In this document: one piece after another, positions 63,127-64,000 of the stretch
Layout of the letters: every line of letters begins with the position of its first letter
Position numbering within the stretch: the stretch's first letter is position 1
NCBI RefSeq assembly: GCF_007830735.1
Contig: NZ_VLLN01000005.1
Location: 62,001-126,000, forward strand
Source of the DNA: Geobacter argillaceus
Lineage (GTDB): Bacteria; Desulfobacterota; Desulfuromonadia; Geobacterales; DSM-12255
Reading direction: 5' to 3'
Length of the DNA: 64,000 nt
Made by a program: the position numbers and the translations under genes
The notes under the pieces: generated by a model
Told to the model about the DNA's origin: nothing
What the model saw: only the letters and a program-made list of their open reading frames with translations
Database searches by the model: none

Positions 63127-64000
63127 GTGCCAACCAAAAAGATACGGGTATTGATCGTCGATGATTCGGCCGTGGTGCGTCAGACCATGGCGGATATCCT
63201 TTCTTCAGACCCTCAGATCGAGGTGATGGCAACGGCTTCCGACCCGTTCATCGCTGCAGAGCGGATGCGTGATGAAATCCCCGATGTAATCACGCTCGAT
63301 GTGGAAATGCCGAAAATGGATGGCATTACCTTTCTGCACAAGATCATGAGCCAGCATCCGATTCCGGTCGTGATGTGCTCGAGTCTGACGGATCAGGGTT
63401 CGGAGACCGCGCTTAAAGCCCTGGAATATGGTGCCGTGGAGATAATCCAGAAGCCCAGGCTGGGCACCAAGAAATTTTTGGAGGAATCGCGCATCAGCAT
63501 CTGCGATACGATCAAGGCTGCTGCTCAGGCGCGGGTCAGGCCCGTTGCCGCTACACCCCGCAAGATTGCCCCCAAGCTCTCGGCAGACGTAATCCTGGAA
63601 AAGCCGGCAACAAAGGCGATGATCCAGACAACGGAGAAGGTGGTCGTTGTCGGGGCCTCGACAGGCGGTACCGAGGCGCTGCGCATCTTTCTTGAGGCGC
63701 TGCCGGCCGACACGCCCGGAATCGTTATTGTCCAGCACATGCCAGAAGGGTTCACCAGAAGCTTTGCCCAGCGCCTGGACAGCCTCTGTCGGATTAATGT
63801 CAAGGAGGCGGATAACAATGACACGATCATCCGCGGCCGCGCCCTGATTGCCCCGGGAAACCGGCACACGCTACTCAAGCGGAGCGGGGCACGTTACTAC
63901 GTGGAGATCAAGGACGGTCCGCTGGTTTCAAGGCACCGGCCGTCCGTGGATGTGCTTTTCCGGTCAGCGGCCCGCTATGCCGGGAAAAATGCGGTTGGTG
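63127..64000 (+). CDS. cheB: chemotaxis methylesterase CheB (truncated by window end)
   Basis: The visible 291 residues start at GTG 63127 ([20 protein letters not shown]) after a GGAGGGG site. A receiver domain spans about 1-120 with phospho-acceptor Asp in [12 protein letters not shown] and Lys in IIQKPRLG. After a linker the methylesterase domain begins, with the catalytic Ser in [14 protein letters not shown] and His in [17 protein letters not shown], then [10 protein letters not shown]. The final Asp motif lies beyond the window, so about 60 residues are missing. It removes methyl groups added by CheR, completing the adaptation system. Confidence 0.94.
   Translation, partial: MPTKKIRVLIVDDSAVVRQTMADILSSDPQIEVMATASDPFIAAERMRDEIPDVITLDVEMPKMDGITFLHKIMSQHPIPVVMCSSLTDQGSETALKALEYGAVEIIQKPRLGTKKFLEESRISICDTIKAAAQARVRPVAATPRKIAPKLSADVILEKPATKAMIQTTEKVVVVGASTGGTEALRIFLEALPADTPGIVIVQHMPEGFTRSFAQRLDSLCRINVKEADNNDTIIRGRALIAPGNRHTLLKRSGARYYVEIKDGPLVSRHRPSVDVLFRSAARYAGKNAVG

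Overview
The window looks like a chromosomal segment from a member of the Geobacteraceae (Desulfuromonadales). The evidence is gene content and order: a monomeric NADP isocitrate dehydrogenase next to malate dehydrogenase and a four-subunit 2-oxoglutarate:ferredoxin oxidoreductase, an AcnB aconitase, a tungsten aldehyde:ferredoxin oxidoreductase, and an unusually dense set of c-di-GMP and chemotaxis proteins. Base composition is GC-rich and quite even. I see no rRNA, tRNA, CRISPR array, prophage or insertion sequence. Genus and species cannot be fixed from the sequence alone.

Layout. 1-13.4 kb is a TCA-cycle region: icd, mdh, korDABC and acnB. A small envelope and RNA-modification block interrupts it (DedA, TrmJ, SemiSWEET, LemA, a TPM-domain protein, an Slp lipoprotein). 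icd and acnB carry the same GTATAC-N-GTATAC operator over their promoters. 13.5-23 kb holds a second Slp lipoprotein, an HD-GYP response regulator, a large uncharacterised lipoprotein, a protein with a divergent diadenylate-cyclase-like domain, an outer-membrane barrel, small conserved proteins, bacterioferritin and a polysaccharide deacetylase. 23-39 kb holds a Cache/CZB chemoreceptor, an EamA exporter, a carbamate kinase/aminotransferase/COG2403 GTPase operon, a stand-alone CheD, a DEAD-box helicase, a Tat-exported superoxide reductase, a MacAB-like export operon, a VapBC module and phosphofructokinase. 39-54 kb holds a periplasmic-binding-protein plus GGDEF/EAL pair, RarA, glycogen phosphorylase, NAD kinase, RecN, a short N-acetylglutamate synthase, PmbA, ManC and AOR.

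54.2 kb to the end is a chemotaxis cluster: a soluble double-hairpin receptor-like protein, STAS, CheY, CheA, CheW, a 4-helix-bundle receptor, CheR, CheD and CheB (cut by the window end). Two near-identical sigma-28-type promoter sequences (TTAAG-N14-CCGATAA type) precede its two transcription units, which suggests co-expression with flagellar genes.

The features I consider most worth following up are the shared TCA operator, the MshEN-like tandem repeat inside CheA, the double-tip receptor-like protein preceded by small ORFs and an in-frame stop, the divergent DAC-domain protein, the PBP-GGDEF/EAL pair, the carbamate kinase/COG2403 operon, and a family of 7-bp repeats, one array of which runs to within 7 bases of the AOR start codon. 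All functions are inferred from reading the translations; no database search was run.
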